Assembly: GCA_037176705.1 (NCBI GenBank)
Contig: CM073887.1
Location: 25,919,501-25,983,500 of the forward strand
DNA length: 64,000 nucleotides
Direction of reading: 5' to 3'
Source: Molossus alvarezi
Taxonomy: Eukaryota > Chordata > Mammalia > Chiroptera > Molossidae
Part shown: positions 45,464-57,338 of the stretch, piece after piece
How positions within the stretch are numbered: the first letter of the stretch is position 1
Layout of the letters: the number at the start of each line of letters is the position of its first letter
Notes under the pieces: generated by a model
Told to the model about the DNA's origin: nothing
Seen by the model: only the letters and a program-made list of their open reading frames with translations
Database searches by the model: none
Translations under genes and position numbers: made by a program

Positions 45464-48400
45464 ATACAGGATGACCTTAGACCTTGTTTCACCAAAAGAA
45501 TATATCAGAAGAGATGTTCAGGACTTGGGAGATTTAGTCACAAGGAGACTTGCAGTTTCTGCCTGGGTTTCTTAGAATACCCTTTTTGAGAAGGTTCTTT
45601 CTAGGGGAAGCCAAAAGCCACGTGCTAAGTCTGAGTAGTATAAGATTACCATGTGTGAAGAGAGCGTCCTCCAGCTGCTGGGCCACCTGGCCCAGCATCC
45701 AGACATATGAGTGAAGGTACCATTTTAGAAGAAAATCCTACAGCCTCACCTCTCCAGTTGATGCCACAGGGATCAGAAATGAATCATCTAACTAAGCCTT
45801 TCTGAATTTCCGACCCACAAAGAGCAGGTTGAAATAACTGTTTTATTCCACTAAGTTTTGGGGTGGTTTGTCAGGCAGCAATAAAAAATCAGAGTAGTCA
45901 CATGCTTTTCCAATGTTAGATTGGAGCATTGTCTTATGAGCATAAATATCAGTTGATTTTCCAGGTGAAGGTAACTATCTTAATTTGACTTATTATTTAC
46001 AATTGATTAGAGCCAAGTCTCTATAAAGTATGATATAAACTTGTAGAAAATTGAGTTTGATTTTTGCCAGAAAAAATTCAAAGATTTCTGTCTGGTGGGA
46101 AATACAAGTCCATATGCTATGGCTTTTTTGCACAGCAAGCTATCAATCAGTTTTATATCTAAAGCATCAGTTCAATGCAGGACTCTTTCCTACACTGACT
46201 ATATACGTTTCCACCTTTGGGATCTACTTTGAACGAGCTTTGCTATTGTGCTGGTGCCCTTCTTAATCAATTAAATTGATCTTTGACATGTACTCTCTGT
46301 ATATTTTGTTTGGGAAGTTTTTAAATTTGCAAACATTACTTTGACATATGTAAATGATTATTCTTCCCCAGTGGGTTCTACATGACCTCAGTGACACACA
46401 CCCTGGTTAATGCAGTGGAGAAGGATATTTCCAACGGAAAATTGTATCCCAGTGCTGGGCTAATCCAACAGTGGCTTCTCTCTGGGTTTACACTGGGTTA
46501 AGTTACCTCCTGTGGACGACACTCATAAAAATACTGAGTATTTCTTCCTTGTGACCCCAAACTTACTATGTTAAAGTCTATCAGAAATCTTAAATCTGTT
46601 TATGGACTTTTTAATTTAAAAGTCTACCTACCCTCACAGGACTGGAGACAATCGGTGGCAGGTCTGTGTGTGATTCTTCGATGTACGGACACTGTCTAGA
46701 ATGGTGACTATAACAAATTCCACACTCCGTGAAGATTTGTAAAAGGAGTTGTGAGTAAAATATTTACATGGGTTTTTACAACAAGGAGCAGTGAGTCCTG
46801 AATTAAATCCTACTTGCATTATCCATTGAATGTTTTGAAATGTTTACTTTGAATAAGCGATTTTACCAACTCCAAAATGATATGTGAAAATTATACATAA
46901 ATCTTTGACTTATCTCTCAAGAGATTCCAATAATAATTTAGTATGAGAGAGAGAGAGAGCTTTGATTTTGCTTGTAATTTTTTTGAGAAAAATTAAAAAT
47001 TAATTTTAAGTGCATAATTCAAAAACTATATATCAAAGTATGTATCTATATGCTACAAGTATAACCATTTATTAAATAAAATTTAAATTTCCAAAGGGGT
47101 GCATGTTTCCTCTCTAGCCATGGGCCTTCTGTGCACATGTTTCAGATAATCCAATGAAAACCTGCATTGATTAAATTCTAAATTCCACATAAAAGTGTCC
47201 ATTCCTTTGTTCTACCTTAAAATTTGAACTGTGAATCATTTTCATTTAAATATCCTTTTAGATTTGGATCCTTACCAGTCTCAATAGCCATTTGTCTGAT
47301 CACTGAGAGATAAAAACCTAAGTAAAATGTTGCATATGCTACTTACAATCCTGCTTAATTATTTTGAATATTTAAAAATTCAAAACAAAAATAAAACCCC
47401 CAAATCCACAGAAATGAAAATCATAGCAAATGATATTTATGTCCTATTTTAGATTTAGCATTCATTTCACTTTGAAAGACTAGTTGCTGTTCTTGAATGA
47501 GACACCTGTCTTCATCACATACTACACACAAAAATTTTTTTTAAAATATAGCTAATCAGTTTACTTAATTCAGTATTTGGTAACCATTTCTTGCCCATTC
47601 ACACATTTGCTGGTCTACGTGTTACACAAGTGTGTAATAAAGTAGAAGTATTACCATCAAAACAAGCATGATTAGAGTGTAGTTTTTTAAAAAAATTAAG
47701 TGTTTTCTTTTTAAAGAGAGACATTTAAAAAGTTATAACACTTCCAGATCCATTCATATAAATTAGTCTCTTCTTTCTTGTCTGCTTGATGCAACCTCCA
47801 TCATACCTGTTCAGATGTTAACTAATGTCCCATTGTACCTTCTCCTATCTGAAATGAAATGTAGGCACAGATCCAATCAGAACGATTTCTAACCAACCGA
47901 GAATCAGTATTGTAGCCAATGGCCTATTGATTAGGATATCTAGGTTTCACGATTTTACTATAAAAGTGTGCTATTGAAACTTTAGAAAAGAATTTCTGTG
48001 AGATGGGCTAGGTCTATGGATGAATAATAACTAAGTTCATTGAACATCTAAATAAAGCAAGATGGCATCCATTTCAAATACACTAAACACTAACACTACC
48101 TGTTAAGCTAGTTTGATTATTATTATTTCCTAACCAAGAACTTGTTAGCAGGCTTTGTTTGTTTAGTCTAGGTCATTTTATTAGCTTCCCTGAGCTTTGC
48201 TTACATTATCGGGGTAGAGAAGTCCTCTGCTTGGGCTTGCTGCCCTCTCTCTTTGGTTTGCTCTTCACCCCTTCCTCAGATGCCGTTCTCACGCTGGTAT
48301 CCTGATTTATGGAACTTCCTTCTTTCTCCTTCTGGAATCAGTTTCCACATCCCAGCTGCATTCTGCTATTTCCTTCTGTCTGTGATTGATGTCAGATTGG

Positions 48401-48667
48401 TCTGACTTGAAGTTTATTCAATAACCTCTCTGGAAACTCTGACTTTAACACGAGGAAAAAAAAATAGCATCTGCCAGAAGGAATCCAGTAGGATGTGTGC
48501 CCAAGAACCAAAACATACTTATTCTTTCCAGTGGGTTTTTTTAAATAATTAAAATTCAACAGTCATTTTCTCAGTTGTACCAGTCACATTTCAAGTGTAC
48601 AAAGGCCACGTGTGGCTGGTGGCTACCTTATTGGATGGCGTGGCCATAAAACATTCCCATCATTATA
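45464..48667. other. intergenic, no gene; MLT1-like LTR end
   Basis: No gene. At about 45,700-45,900, ctgttttattccactaagtt followed by ttggggtggtttgtcaggca is the 3' end of an old MaLR (MLT1-type) LTR. The rest is AT-rich and unassigned. Confidence 0.5.
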
Positions 48668-48682
48668 GAAAATTTCAGTGGG

Positions 48683-48915
48683 TGCCCTGACCGGTTTGGC
48701 TCAGCGGTTAGAGCATCGGCCTGCGGTCCTGAGAGACCTGGGTTCGGTTCCCGCTAAGGGCACGTACCTCGGTTGCAGTTTGTCCCCAGCCCTGGTTGGG
48801 TCGTGTGGGAGGCAACCACTCGACGTGTCCCTTTCACGTCAATGTTTCTCTCTCTCTCTCTCCCTCCCACACTCTATCTGAACAAAAAAAAATAGAAAAA
48901 ATGTCCTCGGGTGAG
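48683..48915 (+). mobile_element. Ves SINE, young copy
   Basis: A complete plus-strand Ves SINE (head ccctgaccggtttggctcag; end cctcgggtgagg). Perfect 15-bp TSDs gaaaatttcagtggg lie at 48,668-48,682 and 48,916-48,930. It has almost no A-tail beyond the internal A-rich stretches. Confidence 0.94.
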
Positions 48916-48964
48916 GAAAATTTCAGTGGGCAGCATTGTTTCAGATAATGTATATTTCTTTGCT

Positions 48965-49045
48965 CCTCTTTTTCTTTATTTTTATTGTTGACACTACAGA
49001 TGTCCCCATTCCCCACCCCTGTGTCCCCCTCCACCCAGTTCTTTC
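48965..49045 (-). mobile_element. L1 3' tail fragment
   Basis: The plus strand reads tttatttttattgttgacac then tacagatgtccccattcccc, the reverse complement of the extreme L1 3' end. Severely 5'-truncated. Confidence 0.6.
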
Positions 49046-49547
49046 TTGTTTTCTATTAAACAATGGTTATAAATTACTTTTATATTCAAACTGAAATTGT
49101 TTATACCTTGTAAGAAGCTTCCTTGCTGTTAAAATAAATTTAGACAAAAGGAAATCCATATTATGACTTATTTTATTTAAAAATATATCATAAATGGTGT
49201 TCTATACTGATGTTATCTTACTTTTTCTTTTTAAACAAAGAGCTTCTCTGAAATTTCTTCATTTTAACTATCTAAAATACTAATTGTTCAGTTATTCACC
49301 AGGCCCTTTACTCCAGAGTCTCATTGAGAACACCTGTTCAACCAGAAGTGGAAAAGAAAATTACTTATTTGTCAATTCATTTTTAGCTGTATTCTTTTTA
49401 TATTTCTGTGCACGGAAGATAGGTGTATGGGGTAAGAGAAATGGTAGTAGAAACATGTTTGAGACATTTTTGGAGATTTGTCAAATATCACATACTAATA
49501 TCAGAGGCTTCAATATTGGAAACCCACAGGTCAGGTTGGGCATATTC

Positions 49548-49578
<31 letters not shown>

Positions 49579-50288
49579 ATCTATCCATCCATCTATCCAT
49601 CCATCCAGCTCTTTATTTACTTTGGTCTGCACAGATATGGCCCAGCTGGGGGGTTTGACTTATTAAAAATTAATTTCTTTCATCTAAAATTTGGAAAAAA
49701 ATTAAGAACATGAGTTTTGCTTCTCTTAAAATATCAGCTCTGACAATACTGGATCTAGAGTTGTGCAGGACAGCTCTGAAATCTGAGAAGCAACCTCCTC
49801 CTTCCGAAAAGTGTGCTTTTGTGCTGTCCAAGGTGTCAGGGCCCCACCACTCTCCACAGCCTCCCGTGGCCTAGCCTGCTGGTGTGTGTACTTTGGCCCC
49901 AGCCATGTAGGCATCTGAGATTGAGTCTGTTCCCTATTTGAAGAGCAATCGGCATGTAGTCTCGTTAGGTGTGGGAGTGCCTGAACAACTAAATGATCTG
50001 AAACAAGAGAAATCAGGCAGCAGTAACCCTGTCCTAATTCAACTTGGGTTAATCAATATTTCACCACCACTTCCACAAAGTTCTATCAGTGTCTTGATAG
50101 GCTTTATGGGCGTCCATCAGTGTGGTTCATTGTTACTACACTACACAGTATGTGTACTTTAAAATAGATGCACACAAATATGAGTTTATTGTCATGATAA
50201 TATGACACACAATAAAGCAACTTTAATTTCAACCAATTTAGTTACTCATTCAATTCTGTCCTTTATTGAAAGACATTAGTCAAAGAGG
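49046..50288. other. intergenic, no gene; (ATCT)n microsatellite
   Basis: No gene. An (ATCT)n/(ATCC)n tetranucleotide tract at about 49,547-49,608 produces Ser/Tyr/Ile-rich artefact frames. Confidence 0.6.
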
Positions 50289-50300
50289 TCACTTACTCTT

Positions 50301-51323
50301 TTTTTTTTTTAAATCGTATTATCTTTTATTTTTTTTTTAATTTTAAAAATTTATCTTTATTGTTGAAAGTATTACAGATGTTTCTCCTTTCCCCCCCTGA
50401 ACTGACACCCTCCTCCCCACACCAGCCCTCCCCTGCCTTCACCACACCATTGTCTGTGTCCATTGGTTATGCATGTATGAATATCAGTTCTTTGGTTTAT
50501 CTTTTCCCTCTCCCCATTTCCCTTCCCTTTGAGATTTATCAGTCTGTTCCCTACTTCCATATCTCTGGATTTATTTTGTTCATTATATTCCACAAATAAC
50601 TGAGATCATGTGATACTTCTCTTTTTCTAATTGGCTTATTTTGCTTAGCATAATATTCTCTACATCCCTCCATGTCATCTCAAAGGGTAAGAGGTCTTTC
50701 TTTCTAAGAACTGCACAGTATTCCATTATGTAAATGTACCATCACATGAAGCAAAAATTTCACCAATACATCCCCTAGGGCAAGAGAAACAAAGTAAAAC
50801 TAAATAAATAAAACATCAATAAGTGGGACTACCTCAAACTAAAAAGCTTCAGCATAGCAAAAGAAACCAGCATCAAAATGAAAAGGGAACCCACTGTAGG
50901 GGAGAACATATTTGCCAATAATACATCAGAGAAGGGGTTAATTTCCAAAATATATAAAGTACTCATACAACTCAACAAAAGGAAAACAAACAATTCAATT
51001 AAAAAATAGTCAGAGGACCTGAATAGATACTTCTCCAAAGGGTACATACAAATGGCCAAGAGACATTTGAAAAAATGCTCAATCATCAGAGAGATGCAAA
51101 TTAAAATGACCGTGAGGTATCACCTCACACCAGCCAGAATGGCTGCCATCAACAAATCATCACTTGCCCTGGCCAGTTTGGGCCAGCGGTTAGAGCATCA
51201 GCGTGTGGTCCAGAGAGACCCAGGTTCGGTTCCTGCTAGGGGTGCATACCTCGGTTGCAGTTGTCCCCGGCCCTGGTTGGGTAGTGTGGGTGGTAACCAC
51301 TCAATGTGTCCCTTTCACTTCGA

Positions 51324-51385
<62 letters not shown>

Positions 51386-51505
51386 CCTCCCTCCCTCCCT
51401 TCCTCCCTCCCTCCCACTCTATCTGAACAAAATATCAAAAAATGTCCTTGGGTGAGGATAAAAAAAACACACAAAAACATGAAAAAAAAACAAAAAAACA
51501 AACCA
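50301..51505. mobile_element. Twin-primed (inverted) L1 insertion interrupted by a Ves SINE
   Basis: Left part (50,301 to about 50,752): minus-strand L1 3' end with poly(T), cctcctccccacaccagccc, cattgtctgtgtccattggt, ttccacaaataactgagatc. Right part (about 50,753-51,165): plus-strand L1 ORF2 sequence (gggactacctcaaactaaaa, caaatggccaagagacattt, tgcaaattaaaatgaccgtg). The two face opposite ways at about 50,752. A 12-bp TSD tcacttactctt lies at 50,289-50,300 and 51,506-51,517, outside both parts. That is the signature of a single L1 insertion by twin priming. A Ves SINE later entered its right edge. Confidence 0.85.
51166..51498 (+). mobile_element. Ves SINE with expanded pyrimidine tract
   Basis: A plus-strand Ves SINE (ccctggccagtttgggccag head) at the right end of the twin-primed L1. 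Its (TC)n block is expanded to about 90 bp at 51,329-51,418, first CT units and then CCCT units. A 12-bp TSD aaaYcatcactt with one mismatch lies at 51,154-51,165 and 51,499-51,510 and overlaps the L1 TSD, so the SINE is the younger event. Confidence 0.88.
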
Positions 51506-51517
51506 TCACTTACTCTT

Positions 51518-52529
51518 ATCAAAGCTGCTGACCAGATGTCTGTGGAACTACAAGAATCTTCTAAGACACATTTATGTCGATAGGGGAGTGAGGCCAGTAT
51601 TTGTGTATGATTGCTAAGATGCTTTTGAAAGGCAGTGCTAAAGGGCCAAAGTGTTTTGTGCAATCAATGTCAGTGAAATCAGCTGAGTCCTGCAAAGCAA
51701 TTACTCTGAAGGACAGCCCTCATCTGCTTTCCTGTGTGTTTGTTTTTGTGGTGGTTGTTTCAAGTCACTCCTACATTCTACCTTACACTCCTTGGTACAG
51801 TTTATTCTTCGCTGGTGCAAATATATTAGGAAGCATGGAACCTGTTGCATAACACACCTGTGTGAGCAGGCAATACTTCCCCGAGGTAAAAAATTATCTG
51901 CAAAAATATTCTAAGTGGAGCTGTGTAGAGCATCTTGGGTATATACTCTGTTCTGTTAACTTTTGTTTCTTGGTAGTTGAAAAGCGCAAGCTGTTTTGCT
52001 TTATAAATAATTTCTATGATCCTATGAGCATAATTCTACATTAACCAAAGATCATTTTCAGAATAGACTGTGTAAAGATGCCTTACAAATGAAATATTAT
52101 ACGGTTGTGTAAACGTGCATAGGATTGAAAGCCCAATCCTCTTGAAGTTAAGCCTTAACTAATATTTTGGAGAGAGTATTTTTCAGTAGTTTAATCACAC
52201 ACCCCCATTTTAAAAATATTTCAGAGAAATTCCAAGCGAAACACTATGACCATTTTCATCTCAGAAATGAAGAGACTGATACAAAACCCAACAGAGGATA
52301 GTTGAGAAAAAAGTCGGTTTCCATCCAGTTTCAGGCTTTTGTTTTCCTAACTTGATACAGTCTGCTGTCCCCTCTGAAAAATGAACACAGGAAAGAGAGG
52401 CTGGCTGTAAACTGGAAGGAATGGCTCTGAATAAAGAGTTTGGGGGAGGAATACTGAAGACAGACCCCATAGCTCTGTGGACTGACTGGCTCCACAATCC
52501 TGTTTTTCTGGATCCACTAACAGCCTGGC
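51518..52529. other. intergenic, upstream of NPY2R
   Basis: Non-repetitive sequence without a supported ORF, leading into the CpG island. Distal promoter elements could lie here, but none is identifiable by eye. Confidence 0.4.
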
Positions 52530-53720
52530 GCGCTGCAGGCATTAGCACGCGGCTTCGCCAGGAGACAGGCGCTGGTCGCGGCACTAATGACTTGGGAAAT
52601 GACCAAAGAGCGAAGGATCCTGGAGTCAGCTAACTGGAGAAAGCGCCTTTTGGTTTTATCGGTGACCTATCGTTTTCCTCCTCCTAATCTAGCTTTTGCC
52701 TGGAGCCAGAGCGCACACCACGCCGGCTGTTGGCTTTGGAGTCTGAAGCCGCGCTACCCGACTCGACCGGCAGCAGACACCTGTTACGGCGACTGCTGAC
52801 TGTAGGCTACACGGATCTGAACTCGCAGCGACCGCGCATGTAGAGTTGCACCGGCGCCCCGAGCTCCAGCCCTGGATCGGGGTGCCCAGGGTTGCCCCCC
52901 GCGCAGTTGTGCGGCGCTCTGCCCTGTTTCCGCGTGAGTCCAGCTCGCAACCTCTGCTCCTACGAGCGAGAAAAAGGAAACAACTCTGCCTCCCAGGTGC
53001 GCCTCCCGCCAGCTGGGGACCTGCCCGCCGCGCCCGGGACCGCGGCGCCTCCCCCGCAGCCGGTCTGTCCTCCCGCCCTCGCCCTGCCCGTCTCCCTTCC
53101 CGAGCGGATTTGGTGAATCGCCGACCCGCTAGGGAGTCCATCCTCCCGGGTCGTCTCTTGCGGGACCGAGGAGTCGGGAGCCAGGCGAGAGGTTCGTGGG
53201 AGGGGAAGGGGGACGTAATGCTACAAACGTTTCCGAAGAGTAGCAAACTTGAGAGTGGCCCGGGGCAGTGAGGGTAGCAGTTGCAGGTGGTGGAGGGGGA
53301 CCCGTGAGGGGGCGCCGCGCTGGGCAGGGGCCTGCCGCGAGGGCTTCCAAACCCTGGAGGCAGCGCAGGGACTGTGGTCGCTGTGCCCAGCTCCCTCGCC
53401 TCGGAAACTTTCCATCCACTTCTCCCCTCACTACCTTCCGCGCCTGTTTCTTTTCTTCGAGGGAGGAGCCTACAGCTTCTCCATCGCACCACCTCCTCCG
53501 TAGCCTCCTATCGTGACCCGCTCACCCGGCTGCGGGGACCCTGAGCGCATTGGCCGCAGACATCCTGGCAGGACCTCCCGTCGCCACCTCCCAGCGCCCT
53601 GGACTGCGAGGCCTCGCGGCGCGCTCCGGCTGCCCTGGCGGGCGGACCTGGACTCGCCTTTGGGGACCTTCCAGTGCCTTCTCCGGGTCGCCGGCTAGAC
53701 AGCCATCGTTGACAGACTGC
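52530..53720 (+). promoter_or_regulatory. NPY2R: CpG island, presumed NPY2R promoter
   Basis: GC content rises sharply from about 52,530 and CpG dinucleotides are dense up to about 53,720, in contrast to the AT-rich, CpG-poor flanks. I see no convincing TATA box. It lies about 4.6 kb upstream of the coding exon. That fits the known mammalian NPY2R arrangement, in which a GC-rich promoter and a non-coding exon are separated from the coding exon by an intron of about 4.5 kb. The transcription start cannot be fixed by eye. Confidence 0.75.
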
Positions 53721-53752
53721 ACACGTCTTGCTTGCACGTGTGCAAGGGCCAG
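53500..53752 (+). other. NPY2R: NPY2R non-coding exon 1 (3' part), approximate
   Basis: The downstream side of the CpG island ends at ggccag|gttagtaag, a usable splice donor with the exon ending at 53,752. The 5' edge given here is arbitrary because the start site is unknown. Other GT sites in the island are possible donors. The choice rests on position at the island's edge, a fair consensus match and the 4.56-kb distance to the acceptor at 58,316. Confidence 0.45.
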
Positions 53753-54773
53753 GTTAGTAAGTTTAAGTCCTAACCCTGATTCACCTTCTGATTCACCCAA
53801 AGAAGGGCTCAGGTCCTATGAAGAGGGCATGGGGGAGGGGAAGTTCTCATGAACGTGGGAAGTGTTCCCCTTATTTAGGTAAAAGGTGATCCCATCCCCA
53901 TTTTCTACCTTCTGTAGATGCTTGACCATTTCCTTGACCCTTCCTTGCAGAACAGCAAGTTGTTACTGTTCCTGCCTCCTCGTTTGAAAATCGCACCCTG
54001 TCTAAAGGGGAAGGTGATATTACATTCTCCCAAGTTGTGCAAGAATAGACCCATGTATTTAAGCATTCACTGGTTTTCCACCAGAATGGTTCACCTACTG
54101 GTAAGAGCATATGGTGGACGAGAAGGAGGAGAAAATAAAAGCCTTAAGAATTTTTTGCAATTGGGATATATTATTTAAATTCAGTAACATGAAACAGACA
54201 ATGCTGTTTTCACAGAAAATGTGCAAACTCAAATACACAGAAGAGAGACATTCAAACCCTTTGATAAATATTTTCAACTTTCTGCTTATTAGGCATACAG
54301 CCACGTCTTATATGTAGCATTCTTGAATGTCCACTCCTCTATCTATCTCCCAGGACTAACAATGTAAGGCATGTTGCATGATTTCTGGGATTTTAATTTG
54401 GGGAAAATTCCTGGGAGGTTTTGCGATTGTTAAGATGTTAAATTTTACTAAGACCAACCTGCAATAATAAGAGTACCACTGTAAAAAATTCCACATATTT
54501 AAATATTTAGTTAAAGTATAAATTGGTTTCTCACTGACATAATTTAAAGTTCCTTGAATCTCTGAAAAGAAAAACCAAAAAAACTTGAAGCCATTTTCGT
54601 GTTCTATGAAGAAATATTTCTATAACGGAATCTCTAAAGTGTCACTTATTCAAGAAAACTGTACCATCCAGTCTTCCTTAAATGTCTTGAACAATGTGAA
54701 TGCCTCATTTGTTTTATTTCAAGGAAAAGGTTTTCCCTTGGCCTACTTTTAATTTTTGTGCTCTTGGGTTTTT

Positions 54774-54990
54774 ATTTAACTTATCTTTATTGTTGAAAGA
54801 ATTACGGATGACCCTCTCCTTCCCCTCCCCCGCCCTCCTCCTGGCTCCCACCCGTCTGCCTTCACCACACTATCCTCTGTATCCATTGGTTATGCATGAC
54901 ACATAAGATGAGGGGTTAATTTCCAAAATATATAAAGTACTCATACAACTCATACAACCAAAGGAAGACAAATAATCTAATTTTTAAAAC
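54774..54990. mobile_element. Very short twin-primed L1 insertion
   Basis: Left part (54,774 to about 54,897): minus-strand L1 3' tail (cttatctttattgttgaaag, ccattggttatgcatgac). Right part (about 54,898-54,990): plus-strand L1 ORF2 sequence (ggggttaatttccaaaatat, actcatacaactcatacaac). TSDs of 16 bp with two mismatches, gtRctcttgRgttttt, lie at 54,758-54,773 and 54,991-55,006. Only about 217 bp of L1 was captured. Confidence 0.8.
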
Positions 54991-55591
54991 GTACTCTTGA
55001 GTTTTTAATCTTGCAACTCTCCCTATGTACTCTCTTCCTTTTCCACCCTTCGGGAAGTGTACTCATTAAACAAATATGTTCTTTGGGTAAGCTCTGACCT
55101 GGCTGGAGGCCAGTGTGTGCTTAAGAATAGCTATTAGCACCCATATGCTAATAGCTTGTAGATCAATAACTATTCCTGCAGAGAAGCTTTAAATAAAGGG
55201 GCTTTGAAATAAAGAAAGTGGAACTAAAAAGATAAAATATAGGTCTAATATCCTCTATCTCAGGCTCACTCTTAATTTAGTTTGCTGCAAACCTCTAACT
55301 CAGACCTCTTGGGGTCTTGTTAATTATGTTAATGAATTGTTAGGACTGACTAACTGTGCTCTGTAAAAGTCTCTCTCTTAGTCTAAGGGAAATGGGACAG
55401 CCTATCAAATACACACTCCAACATATAAATGGTTAGTTTCTACTTTTTCTAATTACTAAAGAGGGGAGGCAAATGCAAATGAGGACCTGGGCTTCTTGGA
55501 ACATTCTATTTGAAATTTATACAGTGAGAACTTGAATATATTAGTAAAGCAAATACGCAAGTACATGGAAATCTCTCTCTTCAATAAGGCT

Positions 55592-55593
<2 letters not shown>

Positions 55594-55630
<37 letters not shown>
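55594..55630. repeat. (TG)n microsatellite
   Basis: About 18 uninterrupted TG units within the NPY2R intron. Confidence 0.95.
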
Positions 55631-55631
<1 letters not shown>

Positions 55632-57253
55632 TGTGTTAAGCCCTTGAGATAGAAAGTTTCCTTATGGGTATACTGACTGGCAATTTTTAATATTCTAGTC
55701 AAAGAATATTTAAGAGATATCTTGGGATCTTAGTGGTTACCTGACCAAGAATAAGAAAATAATCACAAGGGTGGCATATTAGAGGATGGAATTCTATACA
55801 GGCAATTATATTCAGAAAAGGAAAGGATCAACATTACTTGGTATTTTGCTGATCTCAATTATTCAGTAAAATTGTGTTTTCCTTTAGCTTCATATTTGTT
55901 TTGCCAAATTAGTGAGTACCTTTTATGTGTGGGATGGTGTGCCAAGGATTAAACAATGGATGGAAAAGATCTGGTTCTGTCCTCCCCGAGATTACTGTGT
56001 GAGCTGATGGAAAGAAAACAATTGCAATGTGACGTGTGGAGCTTCAGCCTTAGAATTGAGCACAGATTGTTGGGGAACCCAGAAGCTTCCAACTTCAGGG
56101 CAGGGAGTGCTGAAGAGAGACAAGAGAAAGGCTGCTGTGTTGCTGGAATTGGGAGTAGTTTAGTACAACGGAAGCATCAGTGTACACTGGGATGTCAGGA
56201 GAGATGAAGCCAGAGGGGTAGGCAGGGATAAGTCCAAGAAAAGCTTTGAATGTCACACAGTGGAGTTAGAATTTTTTTCACATGCCAGTGTTATCAACCT
56301 GTGCGTGCAGAACCTTTAATGGGAGAGCATATCAATGAAAGCAGCAGATCTTGTAAACAGAAGCTATGGGGAAGTAAAAGAAAAGAAATTACACACAGAG
56401 AACTGGTTATACGAGTGATGAAAGCCGAACAGAAGATGTTGCGGTCACCCAGGGATTAGCAAGAGCAAGGAGCCATTACTACCTCCAGCTAGAGGGACGT
56501 GGGGAGGAGACAGTGTGACTGAACCCCAGGGACCAGGGCCATCCACTGGAAACAGAATCACCATGGGCCAGCCCTTTGGGAACCGAAGCCATGGATGGGC
56601 TGCTGAGACTCTGCTCAGAGGGAGAGGAAAGGGGAAGAATACAGAGGTTTCTGCCTTCCTCCTGCCCTCCAATTACCTGCCAGTGCTTCCCATTGGATGA
56701 ACCTGGCCAACAATTGAATTAATCATGAGCCTGAAAGTACAGCCTATAAGAGTCAGCCCTCCAGGGAAGGATGAGGAACGGAGCCAGGGGCACACAGGCC
56801 CACCAGGCATGGTTTTGGGGTGAATAAATATGACTCACAAATGTAGGTAGGTGGAAAAAAATTTCATTTAAAGGAGGTTCTGAATGAATGGTGGAAGCCT
56901 TTTTTTTTTCCTTATGAATATATTCAACAGGTACTACCATTATAATGTTGGGCTCTAGGTGTTTTTATAGACACAAAAAGGGAACTATGTAATAAAAACC
57001 AATACATTATATTATTTTAAGCCATCTGGGAACATTGAGGAAATAATAAATTCACATTTGAATTTCAGAGAGACCATTTTACTGTCCAGTAAAATGCAAG
57101 AGCCTAGAGTAGAGGCCCTATCCTCTTGTCTTTTCTCCCAGCACAGATTCTAGTTCTGGGCATAAGTTTTTAAATGCTTGATGAATATAGGATGGAGCTG
57201 TTCCTGGCATTTAGAAGATACTCAGTTATATTTGTTAAGAGAATGAATGAATG

Positions 57254-57338
57254 AGGAAGAAAGGAAGGGAGGGAGGGAGGGAGGAAGGAAGGAAGGAAGG
57301 AAGGAAGGAAGGAAGGAAGGAAGGAAGGAAGGAAGGAG
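57254..57338. repeat. (GGAA)n microsatellite
   Basis: Starts as GGGA units and continues as about 14 GGAA units, 1 kb upstream of the NPY2R coding exon. Confidence 0.95.

Noticed and set aside
49547..49608. Tandem repeat that could suggest a CRISPR-like or VNTR array
   Set aside because: It is a 4-bp ATCT/ATCC microsatellite without spacers.
51301..51663. 120-codon minus-strand and 126-codon plus-strand frames with Ser-Leu or Arg-Glu runs
   Set aside because: They come from the expanded CT tract of a Ves SINE.
52689..53492. 267-codon open frame on the minus strand in the CpG island
   Set aside because: GC-rich islands lack stop codons by composition. The translation is Arg/Pro/Ser-rich, matches no family I know, and overlaps other open frames on both strands.
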